This document shows, piece by piece, positions 1 through 5,600 of a stretch of 6,419 nucleotides of DNA. Origin of the DNA: an uncultured Clostridia bacterium (GTDB taxonomy: Bacteria; Bacillota; Clostridia; Oscillospirales; QAKW01); contig CALXGU010000090.1 of NCBI GenBank assembly GCA_944387905.1, positions 1 through 6,419 of the forward strand, given 5' to 3'. Position 1 is the first letter of the stretch. Each line of letters begins with the position of its first letter. The position numbers were made by a program, and so were the translations under genes. The notes beneath the pieces were generated by a model. That model searched no databases. It saw only the letters and a program-made list of their open reading frames with translations, and was not told where the DNA came from.

Positions 1-703
1 CCGATCTGCTGCTGTCGGCGGCCTCGATATAATAACCCTGACCGTCGCCTTTGCGGTAAAGCGAAAAGGTATCGCCTTCAAAGCACTGGCGTTTAAAGTT
101 CATTTCGAAAGAGGAAATGTTCAACTTTTCCGCCTCGGAGCAGGTAAAGCAATCCATAGCCATTTTGATGTATGAGATATTGTTGACATGTCCGTTTATA
201 TCCAGATCCGACAGGCGAATGACTTTTTTATAGCAGAAATCAGTTTCCGACAGTTCGAGGGAAAAATTTGAATACTTCTTGACATGCCGTGTCGTCAGGT
301 ATTGAGGCAGCAGCTGTCCCAGTCTGTCGGTACGCAAAACCTCGAAGCTGTCCTTATCGATTATACACCAGTCGGTATATGCGTTTATACAGCTTTTCCC
401 GCTGCTGTCAAGAAGTTCAAAGCATCTTCCGAACCGCATTATTCCCGGCTTGAGCGGCCATGTTACGACTGTTGCGGATTCTCCGTTTTCCATAAATCTG
501 TCTATTTCAAACCTGACTTTTGCTATTACCCATTTTGCGCCGTGCTTATTTAAAACGTCATTGTACCCGACGCCCATTGCGTTGGTATGCAGAGTTACGG
601 CGTACTGAAACATGCTCATAGCGCCGGCAATGGATAAGCGTCCGTCAAAGCCGACGTTGCTTACATTTATTGAGCTTTGCATGGAAAATATATTTTCCGT
701 CAT
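1..703 (-). CDS. Acyl-ACP thioesterase (FatA/FatB-like, double hotdog), 3' end cut by window edge
   Basis: Seen: an open minus-strand frame begins with ATG at 703 and stays open to base 1, giving 234 residues with no stop. The first hotdog half (about residues 1-125) has the family signature with G55, W58, the R64-x-E66-I-x-R69 stretch, G74-E75 and T81-W82-P83. The second half (about 155 onward) has DLDINGHVNNISYI at 166-179, the D-x-N-x-H-x-N active-site motif with D168, N170 and H172. Known for the family: these cytosolic enzymes hydrolyse acyl-ACP to release free fatty acids. Typical bacterial members are about 230-260 residues, so only a short tail should be missing. Odd: the position matching the Glu of the plant 'REC' motif is Q206, next to a conserved C207. 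The start codon overlaps the deacetylase stop (ATGA). A GGAGG at 720-716 lies 12 bases upstream, a rather long spacing, so coupling to the upstream gene is likely. Chain-length specificity cannot be read from the sequence. Confidence 0.9.
   Translation of the reverse strand, partial: MTENIFSMQSSINVSNVGFDGRLSIAGAMSMFQYAVTLHTNAMGVGYNDVLNKHGAKWVIAKVRFEIDRFMENGESATVVTWPLKPGIMRFGRCFELLDSSGKSCINAYTDWCIIDKDSFEVLRTDRLGQLLPQYLTTRHVKKYSNFSLELSETDFCYKKVIRLSDLDINGHVNNISYIKMAMDCFTCSEAEKLNISSFEMNFKRQCFEGDTFSLYRKGDGQGYYIEAADSSRS
683..698. repeat. Perfect 16-bp palindrome at the start of the thioesterase gene
   Basis: GGAAAATATATTTTCC equals its own reverse complement. It covers about codons 2-7 of the thioesterase gene, just downstream of the ATGA junction with the deacetylase. 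It could be an operator-like site or a small hairpin near the start codon. It could equally be chance in AT-rich codons, and no known regulator motif is recognised. Confidence 0.3.
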
Positions 704-1542
704 AATGAAACTTTGCCTCCGGCAGGAATTTTGTATATGTTTTTGCAGTTCAATCTCACCCATACATCGCAAGCGCTCGGATTTATAACAGTAAGTCCGT
801 CTGCCGAGTAAATAAGTGAATTGAAAGCCTGTACATAGTCATAGACCTGTATGTTTGTAGCATACCAGATATCGTCTCTTGCCGACACTCTTTTGAAGAA
901 GTTTTCTATCACGTCCCAGTTGTTATCCGTTTCAAACTCGTAGGAGTGCCCCCACAGATAGAACAGATACGGAGCGTATCTGATATTATCGTTCAGGAAT
1001 TTGTCCGCAAGCTCCATAAGCCTTTGATCCTTATGGTGGCAGGTGGGATTGAGGACGAGCCAGTTTTCGGGGATATCGAAGGAGCGGGTAGATACTATCG
1101 TTCTGGCGTAAACAATGCCGCAGCTTTTTAAAACTGAGATAGTTCTGTCGTCATACTTGCCGCAAGGATATGCGTGCCCGCGGCAGATAACAGAGAACTG
1201 CTGCTCTATGTTCCGCCTGTCTTCCAATATTTCATATACGGCTTCACCTATCGGTATATCCGGCAAAAAAGCATGGTGCAATGCGTGAGTAGCCACCTCA
1301 AAAAGCGGCTGATCTTTATAAGTTTTAAGACATTCTTCAAAAGACATCGGTCGGTGATAGCGGCCGGGCTCAAATACTTTGCCGGGCTTGGAATAATTGC
1401 CTGTGCTGATATTGAAGGTGCCTGCAATACCGTATTTTTTCATAAGCTCACACAGTTTCATATCCTGCTGTACACCGTCGTCATAGCTGAGTGTAAGACA
1501 TTTGTCGCGGCCTTCCGGAAAACGCATATGCAGATTGTTCAT
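700..1542 (-). CDS. Polysaccharide deacetylase family protein (NodB homology, carbohydrate esterase 4 type), cytoplasmic
   Basis: The chosen ATG at 1542 gives 280 residues. A GTG three codons further upstream (1551) is in frame but lies inside the GAGGTGA ribosome site, so it is rejected. Numbering from 1542, the NodB motifs appear in order: motif 1 LSYDDG at 18-23 (catalytic Asp D21, metal-ligand Asp D22); motif 2 H86-A-L-H-H90 (the H-x3-H metal pair); motif 3 R121 then AYPCGKYDD at 124-132; and a late active-site His H199 in LWGHSYEF. Family knowledge: such enzymes are metal-dependent and remove N- or O-acyl groups from sugars. No signal peptide or membrane segment is visible, so it is probably intracellular, acting on a soluble or nucleotide- or lipid-linked sugar rather than on finished wall. 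The last 40 residues, including INPSACDVWV, form a small extension also typical of this clostridial/Bacteroides subgroup. It overlaps the thioesterase gene by 4 bases and is probably co-transcribed with it. Substrate unknown. Confidence 0.88.
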   Translation of the reverse strand: MNNLHMRFPEGRDKCLTLSYDDGVQQDMKLCELMKKYGIAGTFNISTGNYSKPGKVFEPGRYHRPMSFEECLKTYKDQPLFEVATHALHHAFLPDIPIGEAVYEILEDRRNIEQQFSVICRGHAYPCGKYDDRTISVLKSCGIVYARTIVSTRSFDIPENWLVLNPTCHHKDQRLMELADKFLNDNIRYAPYLFYLWGHSYEFETDNNWDVIENFFKRVSARDDIWYATNIQVYDYVQAFNSLIYSADGLTVINPSACDVWVRLNCKNIYKIPAGGKVSL

Positions 1543-1547
1543 CAAAA

Positions 1548-1555
1548 TCACCTCA
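1548..1555 (-). promoter_or_regulatory. Ribosome binding site that fixes the deacetylase start
   Basis: On the minus strand the sequence reads TGAGGTGATTTTGATG up to the start codon at 1542. GAGGTGAT at 1555-1548 matches the anti-Shine-Dalgarno strongly, with 5 bases to the ATG. It overlaps the alternative GTG at 1551, which therefore cannot be the main start. Confidence 0.8.
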
Positions 1556-1560
1556 AAAAT

Positions 1561-1591
1561 GTATATCCGTACTGCGCGGCTGCGGATATAC
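1561..1591 (-). promoter_or_regulatory. Leader hairpin before the deacetylase gene: attenuator-like or operator candidate
   Basis: GTATATCCG (1561-1569) and CGGATATAC (1583-1591) form a perfect 9-bp inverted repeat with a 13-base GC-rich loop. A single mismatch followed by three more A-T pairs can extend it. Read on the minus strand, it sits in the about 60-base leader expected from the promoter at 1610-1638. It is followed by A, then five T's (1559-1555), then the ribosome site. That order resembles an intrinsic terminator placed ahead of the gene, although the stem has only four G-C pairs. Alternatives are a DNA operator for a dimeric repressor, or a weak plus-strand terminator ending in TTTTAATCT. 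No riboswitch aptamer is recognised, and the leader is too short for most of them. Confidence 0.45.
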
Positions 1592-1609
1592 TTTTAATCT
1601 CTGAAAATC

Positions 1610-1638
1610 ATTTTAGTATTTTATGTAATAAATGTCAA
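1610..1638 (-). promoter_or_regulatory. Sigma-A-type promoter for the deacetylase-thioesterase unit
   Basis: On the minus strand a perfect -35 box TTGACA (1638-1633) is followed by a 17-base spacer and TAAAAT (1615-1610), one mismatch from TATAAT. The spacer and the downstream region are AT-rich. The expected transcription start is near 1603, giving a leader of about 60 bases before the ATG at 1542. Confidence 0.75.
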
Positions 1639-1647
1639 GCCAACTTA

Positions 1648-1676
1648 TTGTAAATCAGGTAAATATATTATATAAT
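1648..1676 (+). promoter_or_regulatory. Sigma-A-type promoter for the trmK operon
   Basis: TTGTAA (1648-1653, four of six consensus bases) is followed by a 17-base spacer and a perfect TATAAT (1671-1676). The expected start is near 1683, giving a short leader of about 24 bases before the ATG at 1707. Its -35 box is 9 bases from the -35 box of the leftward promoter, so the two may compete for polymerase or share regulation. Confidence 0.7.
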
Positions 1677-1682
1677 ATATTT
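1661..1682. repeat. Perfect 22-bp AT-only palindrome over the trmK -10 box
   Basis: Bases 1661-1682 contain only A and T and pair perfectly across a centre between 1671 and 1672; pairing fails at 1660/1683. The TATAAT of the rightward promoter lies inside it. It may simply reflect an AT-rich promoter. It could also aid melting or bind a dimeric protein. Confidence 0.4.
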
Positions 1683-1697
1683 TATAACACTGATTCT

Positions 1698-1702
1698 GGA
1701 GG
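1698..1702 (+). promoter_or_regulatory. Ribosome binding site that fixes the trmK start
   Basis: GGAGG ends 4 bases before the ATG at 1707. The frame is open further upstream to an ATG at 1632. That start would place the initiator upstream of the predicted promoter and add residues foreign to the family, so 1707 is preferred. Confidence 0.8.
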
Positions 1703-1706
1703 TACT

Positions 1707-2372
1707 ATGCTTGATACCAGGCTGAATATGATATATGACCTGATACCGCAGAGCGGTCTGATATGCGATATCGGTGCGGATCACTGCAAGCTTGCTATCC
1801 ATGCTGTAAAGCAGGGCAAAACAAAGTACGCGCTTGCCACTGACCTTCGACGCGGTCCGCTTGAGGCATCTGCCAGAAACGTAAGTGCAAACAGCCTTTC
1901 AGACAGGATACGTCTGCTGCAGTCCGACGGATTTTTGAATATACCTGCCGATATTTTTGACCATACCGACTGTTTTGTCATCGCAGGCATGGGGGGTCAG
2001 GTAATACAGGGCATACTTGAGGGCAGGCATACCGATAAATGGCTTGTTTTGCAGCCTATGAACGCAGTATATGAGCTGTGTGAATACTTGGCGGATGCGG
2101 GTTACGATATAAAAAAACGCGTATTCTGTACCGACGGGCACAGGATATATACGGCGTTTTTATGCAGGTATGACGGGATCAGCCGTACCGCGGATTATTT
2201 CAAGGGCGCCGTCAGAAACAAGTATTTTTATATGTATCTGGAAAAGGAACTCAAGAGGATCGACGCGGCGCTTGCCGGCATCGGGCTTGCCCGCAGTCCG
2301 GATACAGCTCAGAAACAAAACCTGGAACAGCTCAGGGAAATAATAATACGGGAGAGAGAAAATGAAAGTTAA
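1707..2372 (+). CDS. trmK: tRNA (adenine(22)-N1)-methyltransferase, TrmK family
   Basis: This 221-residue protein is a class I S-adenosylmethionine-dependent methyltransferase. The family methylates N1 of adenine 22 in the D-arm region of certain tRNAs in the cytoplasm. Seen: SAM motif I DIGADHCKL at 21-29; an acidic residue at the end of the second strand in ATDLRRGPL (D46); the hallmark IAGMGG at 92-97, which begins the catalytic strand; and LQPM at 116-119 followed by the G-H-R-I-Y stretch at 144-148. The C-terminal third is rich in Lys/Glu and helical, as expected for the TrmK coiled-coil tail that helps bind tRNA. Length and domain order fit the family. It opens the operon, and its last 11 bases overlap the NIF3-like gene. 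The trmK-NIF3 pairing is a well-known conserved neighbourhood in Firmicutes, often behind dnaG-sigA, which are not seen here. Confidence 0.93.
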   Translation: MLDTRLNMIYDLIPQSGLICDIGADHCKLAIHAVKQGKTKYALATDLRRGPLEASARNVSANSLSDRIRLLQSDGFLNIPADIFDHTDCFVIAGMGGQVIQGILEGRHTDKWLVLQPMNAVYELCEYLADAGYDIKKRVFCTDGHRIYTAFLCRYDGISRTADYFKGAVRNKYFYMYLEKELKRIDAALAGIGLARSPDTAQKQNLEQLREIIIRERENES

Positions 2373-3111
2373 GGATATTGCCGAAGCGCTTAATGTAATA
2401 GCTCCGTTTGACGAAGCGTGCAGCTGGGACAACTGCGGTCTGATGTGCGGCGACCCGGAAGACGGAGTGACGGGCGTGCTGGTGACATTGGACGCGGACA
2501 TGCACGCGCTTGAATACGCAATGAAACACGGGTGCTCCGTTGTGGTAAGCCATCATCCGCTTATATTTGACGGTCTGAAATCAGTCACGGCGCAGCATCC
2601 TGTGTACAGCTATGTAAAACACGGTGTCGCTGTCATTTCGGCTCATACCTGCCTTGACGCGGCAAACGGCGGTATAAACGACCTGCTGGCGCAGGCGGTG
2701 GGAATAACGCAGACGCAGAAGCTGTTTATGGACGGCTGCGCGCTGGGCAGATACGGTCAGGTGAACTGTGCGGACCCGTACGAGTATATAGATGAAATAA
2801 AAAGCAGACTCGGTTCAAAACGTGCGGATTATATACTGTCAAGACCTATAAAAAGGGCCGCGGTCGTAAGCGGCTCGGGCGGGAGCGCCGCATGGCTGCT
2901 CAAGAGCTGTGACTGCGATACTCTGATAACGGGCGAGGCGAAGCACGACCATTTCCTGTTTGCCGAGAACAACGGGTTGAACCTTATAGCTCTGGGACAT
3001 TTTGAGACGGAAAATATAGTGATAGGACCGCTTGTGAAAAGGCTTAGCGCTATGTTTTCTCAGGTCAGGTTTGTCAGCTCAGACAGAACGGAATTTATAA
3101 AACGGAGATAG
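2362..3111 (+). CDS. NIF3/DUF34 family dinuclear metal-centre protein (YbgI/YqfO type, short form)
   Basis: The 249-residue protein carries the complete metal-site signature of the family: H64-H65 in SHHPLIF, D99 in HTCLDAANGGIND, and H213 with E217 in GHFETE. The N-terminal SWDNCGL (21-27) is also typical. Characterised relatives form toroidal hexamers with two metal ions per subunit. Their biochemical role is still unsettled; proposals include metal insertion, hydrolase and cofactor-repair roles, so no reaction is assigned. The length matches the E. coli YbgI form. The PII-like insert found in the middle of B. subtilis YqfO (about 370 residues) is absent: residues 120-165 link the two halves directly. 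The start at 2362 is supported by a GGGAGAGAG purine tract and lies within the end of trmK, so translation is probably coupled. It sits 3 bases ahead of rqcH. Confidence 0.92.
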   Translation: MKVKDIAEALNVIAPFDEACSWDNCGLMCGDPEDGVTGVLVTLDADMHALEYAMKHGCSVVVSHHPLIFDGLKSVTAQHPVYSYVKHGVAVISAHTCLDAANGGINDLLAQAVGITQTQKLFMDGCALGRYGQVNCADPYEYIDEIKSRLGSKRADYILSRPIKRAAVVSGSGGSAAWLLKSCDCDTLITGEAKHDHFLFAENNGLNLIALGHFETENIVIGPLVKRLSAMFSQVRFVSSDRTEFIKRR

Positions 3112-3114
3112 ATC

Positions 3115-4839
3115 ATGTCGCTTGATGCGTGTTTTCTTACATTTCTCACAGGCCAGCTCAACAGCCGTATCAGCGGCATGCGGGTCGAAAAAATATTCAT
3201 GCCCTCCCGGGACGAGAGCGTTTTTGTGCTGCGCGGAAAAGAGAAGCTGCGGCTGCTGATAAACGCGTCTACAAACTCCGGGCGTATATCCCTCACTGAA
3301 TCCGAAACGGAAAACCCCGCCGTTCCCCCCACCTTCTGTATGGTTCTGCGCAAGCATTTTCTGGGCGGAAGGATAATCCGTGCGTATATGCCGGAGTTTG
3401 AACGGTATATGGTGATAGAGTTTGAGTGTAAAAACGACTTTTTCGAGCCGGTAAAAAAAAGCATCGTCTGTGAGCTGACGGGCAGGTCGTCAAATATGAT
3501 ACTGACAGACGGCGACGGGCGGATAATAGACGCCGTGCGCAGATGTGACCTGTCGGGCGGAAGATCGATACTTCCGTCCGCCAAATATGAGCCGATGCCG
3601 AAGCAGGAGGGCAAGACCGACTTTATAAGCCTTGTAAATATCAGCGCGCTGCTGTCAAACCCCGAACAGTCGCTCGACCGTGCCATTATGGAGCGTGTCA
3701 GCGGCATATCGCCGGTAAATGCGCGGGAAATAGCGTATATCTGTACCGGGGCGTGCGACACCAGATGCGGGCAATTATCCGCTGACGAGCAGAAAAAGCT
3801 TGAGGATACGGTGTTAAGGATACAGGACGATATAAAATCGGGCAGATGTGCGCCTACGGTAGTGCTAAAAGCGGAAAACGGCCGGCCTGTAGATTTTTCG
3901 TTCATGCCGATAACCCAGTACGGCGGCTACTGCGTGACAGAGACCTTTGACACGCCGTCGCAGGCGGTGGAGCGGTTCTTTTTCGAGTCGTCCAGAAAGA
4001 TGCGGTTTGAGCAGAAGACGCGTGATCTGTCTCAGGTTATAACGCGTCTGTCATCGCGCGTCATGCGTACAATGACAGTGCGCCGAAAAGAGCTTGAGGA
4101 CTCAAAAAAGGCTCAGCAGTACAGGCTTTACGGTGAGCTTATAAACGCCAATCTTTACAGGCTGGAAAAGGGCATGACCAAATTCGAGGCTGAGAATTAT
4201 TACGACGGGCTCAGTACCGTCACGGTCCCGCTCAGTCCCAAGCTGTCGCCAGCCGAAAACGCGCGCGCGTATTTCAAAAAATACACCAAGGCGAAAAATT
4301 CGGCACAGATACTGGAAAAGCTGATAGCGGACGACAGCCGTGAGCTGAGCTATCTGGAGAGCGTCAGTCTGGCGCTTAGCGAGTGCGACAGTATCGCCGA
4401 GGCGCAGGAGATACGCAGCGAGCTGATACGCCAGGGATATATCCGCAGCAGGAAAGCGTCTGGACGTGCACCGGAAAAGCCCGGTCAGCCCAAGACCTTT
4501 GAGTACGGCGGATACACCATACTTGTCGGCAAGAATAATACTCAAAACGACATAGTGACGGTAAAGCTCTCGCGCAAAGACGATATATGGCTGCATACAA
4601 AATCGGTGCACTCCTCGCATGTGCTTATATGCGCCCGGGGCAGTACTCCGCCGGACGACGTGATAGAGTACGCCGCGTCGTTATGCGCGTATTACAGCAG
4701 GGCAAGAAACGACAAAAAGGTAGAGGTGGACTACTGCCCTGTTCAGAACGTGAAAAAGCCTGCCGGAGCGAAGCCCGGCATGGTGGTATATGACAATTAC
4801 CGTTCCGTGACGGTACAGCCATTGGAGGTGCTGCAATGA
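3115..4839 (+). CDS. rqcH: NFACT family ribosome-associated quality control protein RqcH (Rqc2 homologue)
   Basis: The 574-residue length and domain order match bacterial NFACT proteins, long annotated as fibronectin-binding protein A. NFACT-N spans about 1-165, with MSLDACFL at the start, PPTFCMVLRKHFLGGRI at 71-87 and CELTGRSSN at 119-127. An HhH-like segment follows (about 180-235), then a long charged coiled coil (about 285-445), then NFACT-R/DUF814 (about 460-574) with GKNNTQNDIVTVKL, DDIWLHTK, a YYSRARNDKKVEVDY segment and VKKPAGAKPGMVVY. Family knowledge: RqcH binds 50S subunits carrying peptidyl-tRNA from stalled ribosomes and recruits tRNA-Ala to add C-terminal alanine tails as degrons. 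The catalytically important Asp-Arg pair (D97/R98 in B. subtilis) corresponds here to E96-R97, a conservative change. GGAG at 3104-3107 supports the ATG at 3115. The stop overlaps the coaX start by 4 bases. No signal peptide, consistent with a cytoplasmic role. Confidence 0.93.
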   Translation: MSLDACFLTFLTGQLNSRISGMRVEKIFMPSRDESVFVLRGKEKLRLLINASTNSGRISLTESETENPAVPPTFCMVLRKHFLGGRIIRAYMPEFERYMVIEFECKNDFFEPVKKSIVCELTGRSSNMILTDGDGRIIDAVRRCDLSGGRSILPSAKYEPMPKQEGKTDFISLVNISALLSNPEQSLDRAIMERVSGISPVNAREIAYICTGACDTRCGQLSADEQKKLEDTVLRIQDDIKSGRCAPTVVLKAENGRPVDFSFMPITQYGGYCVTETFDTPSQAVERFFFESSRKMRFEQKTRDLSQVITRLSSRVMRTMTVRRKELEDSKKAQQYRLYGELINANLYRLEKGMTKFEAENYYDGLSTVTVPLSPKLSPAENARAYFKKYTKAKNSAQILEKLIADDSRELSYLESVSLALSECDSIAEAQEIRSELIRQGYIRSRKASGRAPEKPGQPKTFEYGGYTILVGKNNTQNDIVTVKLSRKDDIWLHTKSVHSSHVLICARGSTPPDDVIEYAASLCAYYSRARNDKKVEVDYCPVQNVKKPAGAKPGMVVYDNYRSVTVQPLEVLQ

Positions 4840-5600
4840 TTTTAACGGTTGACATAGGCAACAGCAATATAGTGCTGGGAGTATTTGACGGAGACAGGCT
4901 CTGTCTCACGCTGAGGATAAAAACGGACGTGACGCGCACAAGCGATGAATACGCGATAAACCTGAACAGCATGCTGCGTATAAACGATATCGATATATCG
5001 CGAATAGACGGCGCTATAATATCCTCTGTCGTTCCCAACCTGTCGGTTCCCATCTCCTGCGCGGTAGAGACGGTGATAGGCAGAAGACCGCTAATTGTGG
5101 GACCGGGAGTCAAGACCGGGCTTGACATACGCATAGACAATCCGTCGCAGCTGGGCTGTGATATGGTTGTGGACGCCGTGTCCGCGATACACAGCTACGG
5201 CACGCCTGCGATAGTTATAGATATGGGAACAGCCACGACATTTTCAGCCATCGGCAGCGGCGGACAGTACCTGGGCGCGGCGATAACGCCGGGAGTGCGG
5301 GTGTCGATGAACGCGCTGGCACAGAGCGCGGCGCAGATATCGCAGATAAATATAGACGATCCAAAAAAGGCGATAGGCACAAATACCACCGATTCGCTCA
5401 AAAGCGGTATAGTTCTGGGCTACGCGTCGATGCTGGACGGGATAATCGAGCGTTTTGAGAATGAGATCGGCGCGCCGTGCCGGGTCATCGCGACAGGCGG
5501 ACTTTCAGGACTTATAATCCCGCACTGCAAACGCAAAATAATACATGATGAGGATTTGCTGATAAAAGGACTTTTATTGATATATAATAAAAACATATGA
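4836..5600 (+). CDS. coaX: Type III pantothenate kinase
   Basis: CoaX (254 residues, usual length) phosphorylates pantothenate with ATP, the first step of coenzyme A synthesis; it belongs to the ASKHA fold. Seen: phosphate-1 motif DIGNSNIVLGVF at 6-17; SSVVP at 63-67; pantothenate-site segment TGLDIRIDNPSQLGCD with the likely catalytic D109; phosphate-2 motif VIDMGTATTF at 127-136; a PG segment (152-153) at the usual place; and adenosine-side ATGGLSGLI at 219-227. Family knowledge: type III enzymes need a monovalent cation and are not feedback-inhibited by CoA. The first ATG is preceded by GGAGGTG at 4824-4830 with ideal spacing, and it overlaps the rqcH stop (ATGA). A second ATGA overlap joins it to the downstream flavoprotein gene. 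Nothing in the protein looks truncated. Confidence 0.95.
   Translation: MILTVDIGNSNIVLGVFDGDRLCLTLRIKTDVTRTSDEYAINLNSMLRINDIDISRIDGAIISSVVPNLSVPISCAVETVIGRRPLIVGPGVKTGLDIRIDNPSQLGCDMVVDAVSAIHSYGTPAIVIDMGTATTFSAIGSGGQYLGAAITPGVRVSMNALAQSAAQISQINIDDPKKAIGTNTTDSLKSGIVLGYASMLDGIIERFENEIGAPCRVIATGGLSGLIIPHCKRKIIHDEDLLIKGLLLIYNKNI
5559..5588 (+). promoter_or_regulatory. Weak candidate internal promoter at the coaX end
   Basis: CTGATA (5559-5564, four of six) is followed by an 18-base spacer and a perfect TATAAT (5583-5588), in a local AT-rich stretch within the last coaX codons. Start of transcription would fall near 5595, almost on the ATG at 5597. The AT-rich end of coaX could produce this by chance. 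Confidence 0.25.

Noticed and set aside
284..553. Plus-strand open frame of 89 codons
   Set aside because: The opposite strand encodes the acyl-ACP thioesterase with its conserved active-site motif; this frame is its shadow.
1174..1653. Plus-strand open frame of 159 codons
   Set aside because: It is antisense to the deacetylase, crosses both divergent promoters, and has no family signature.
1632..1706. N-terminal extension of trmK to the ATG at 1632
   Set aside because: It would start upstream of the predicted promoter, lacks a ribosome site, and adds residues not seen in the family; GGAGG supports 1707.
2362..3111. Missing PII-like insert in the NIF3 protein as a possible deletion
   Set aside because: The short form is a normal version of the family (as in E. 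coli YbgI), and all metal ligands are present.
3060..3905. Long open frame of 281 codons on the minus strand
   Set aside because: It lies entirely opposite rqcH and the end of the NIF3-like gene, has no recognisable domain, and is explained by codon bias of the real genes.
4259..4270. Alternating CG run (gcgcgcgcg) that might form Z-DNA
   Set aside because: It is very short, lies in rqcH coding sequence and is explained by Asn-Ala-Arg-Ala codons.
4102..5140. Two minus-strand open frames of about 170 codons (4102-4620 and 4625-5140)
   Set aside because: Both are antisense to rqcH and coaX, which have strong family signatures and ribosome sites; these frames show no motif.
5160..5165. Met in place of Arg after the catalytic Asp of CoaX (GCDM rather than GADR)
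   Set aside because: The catalytic Asp D109 is kept, and hydrophobic residues at the next position occur in clostridial CoaX proteins as far as I recall, so it is not evidence of altered function.
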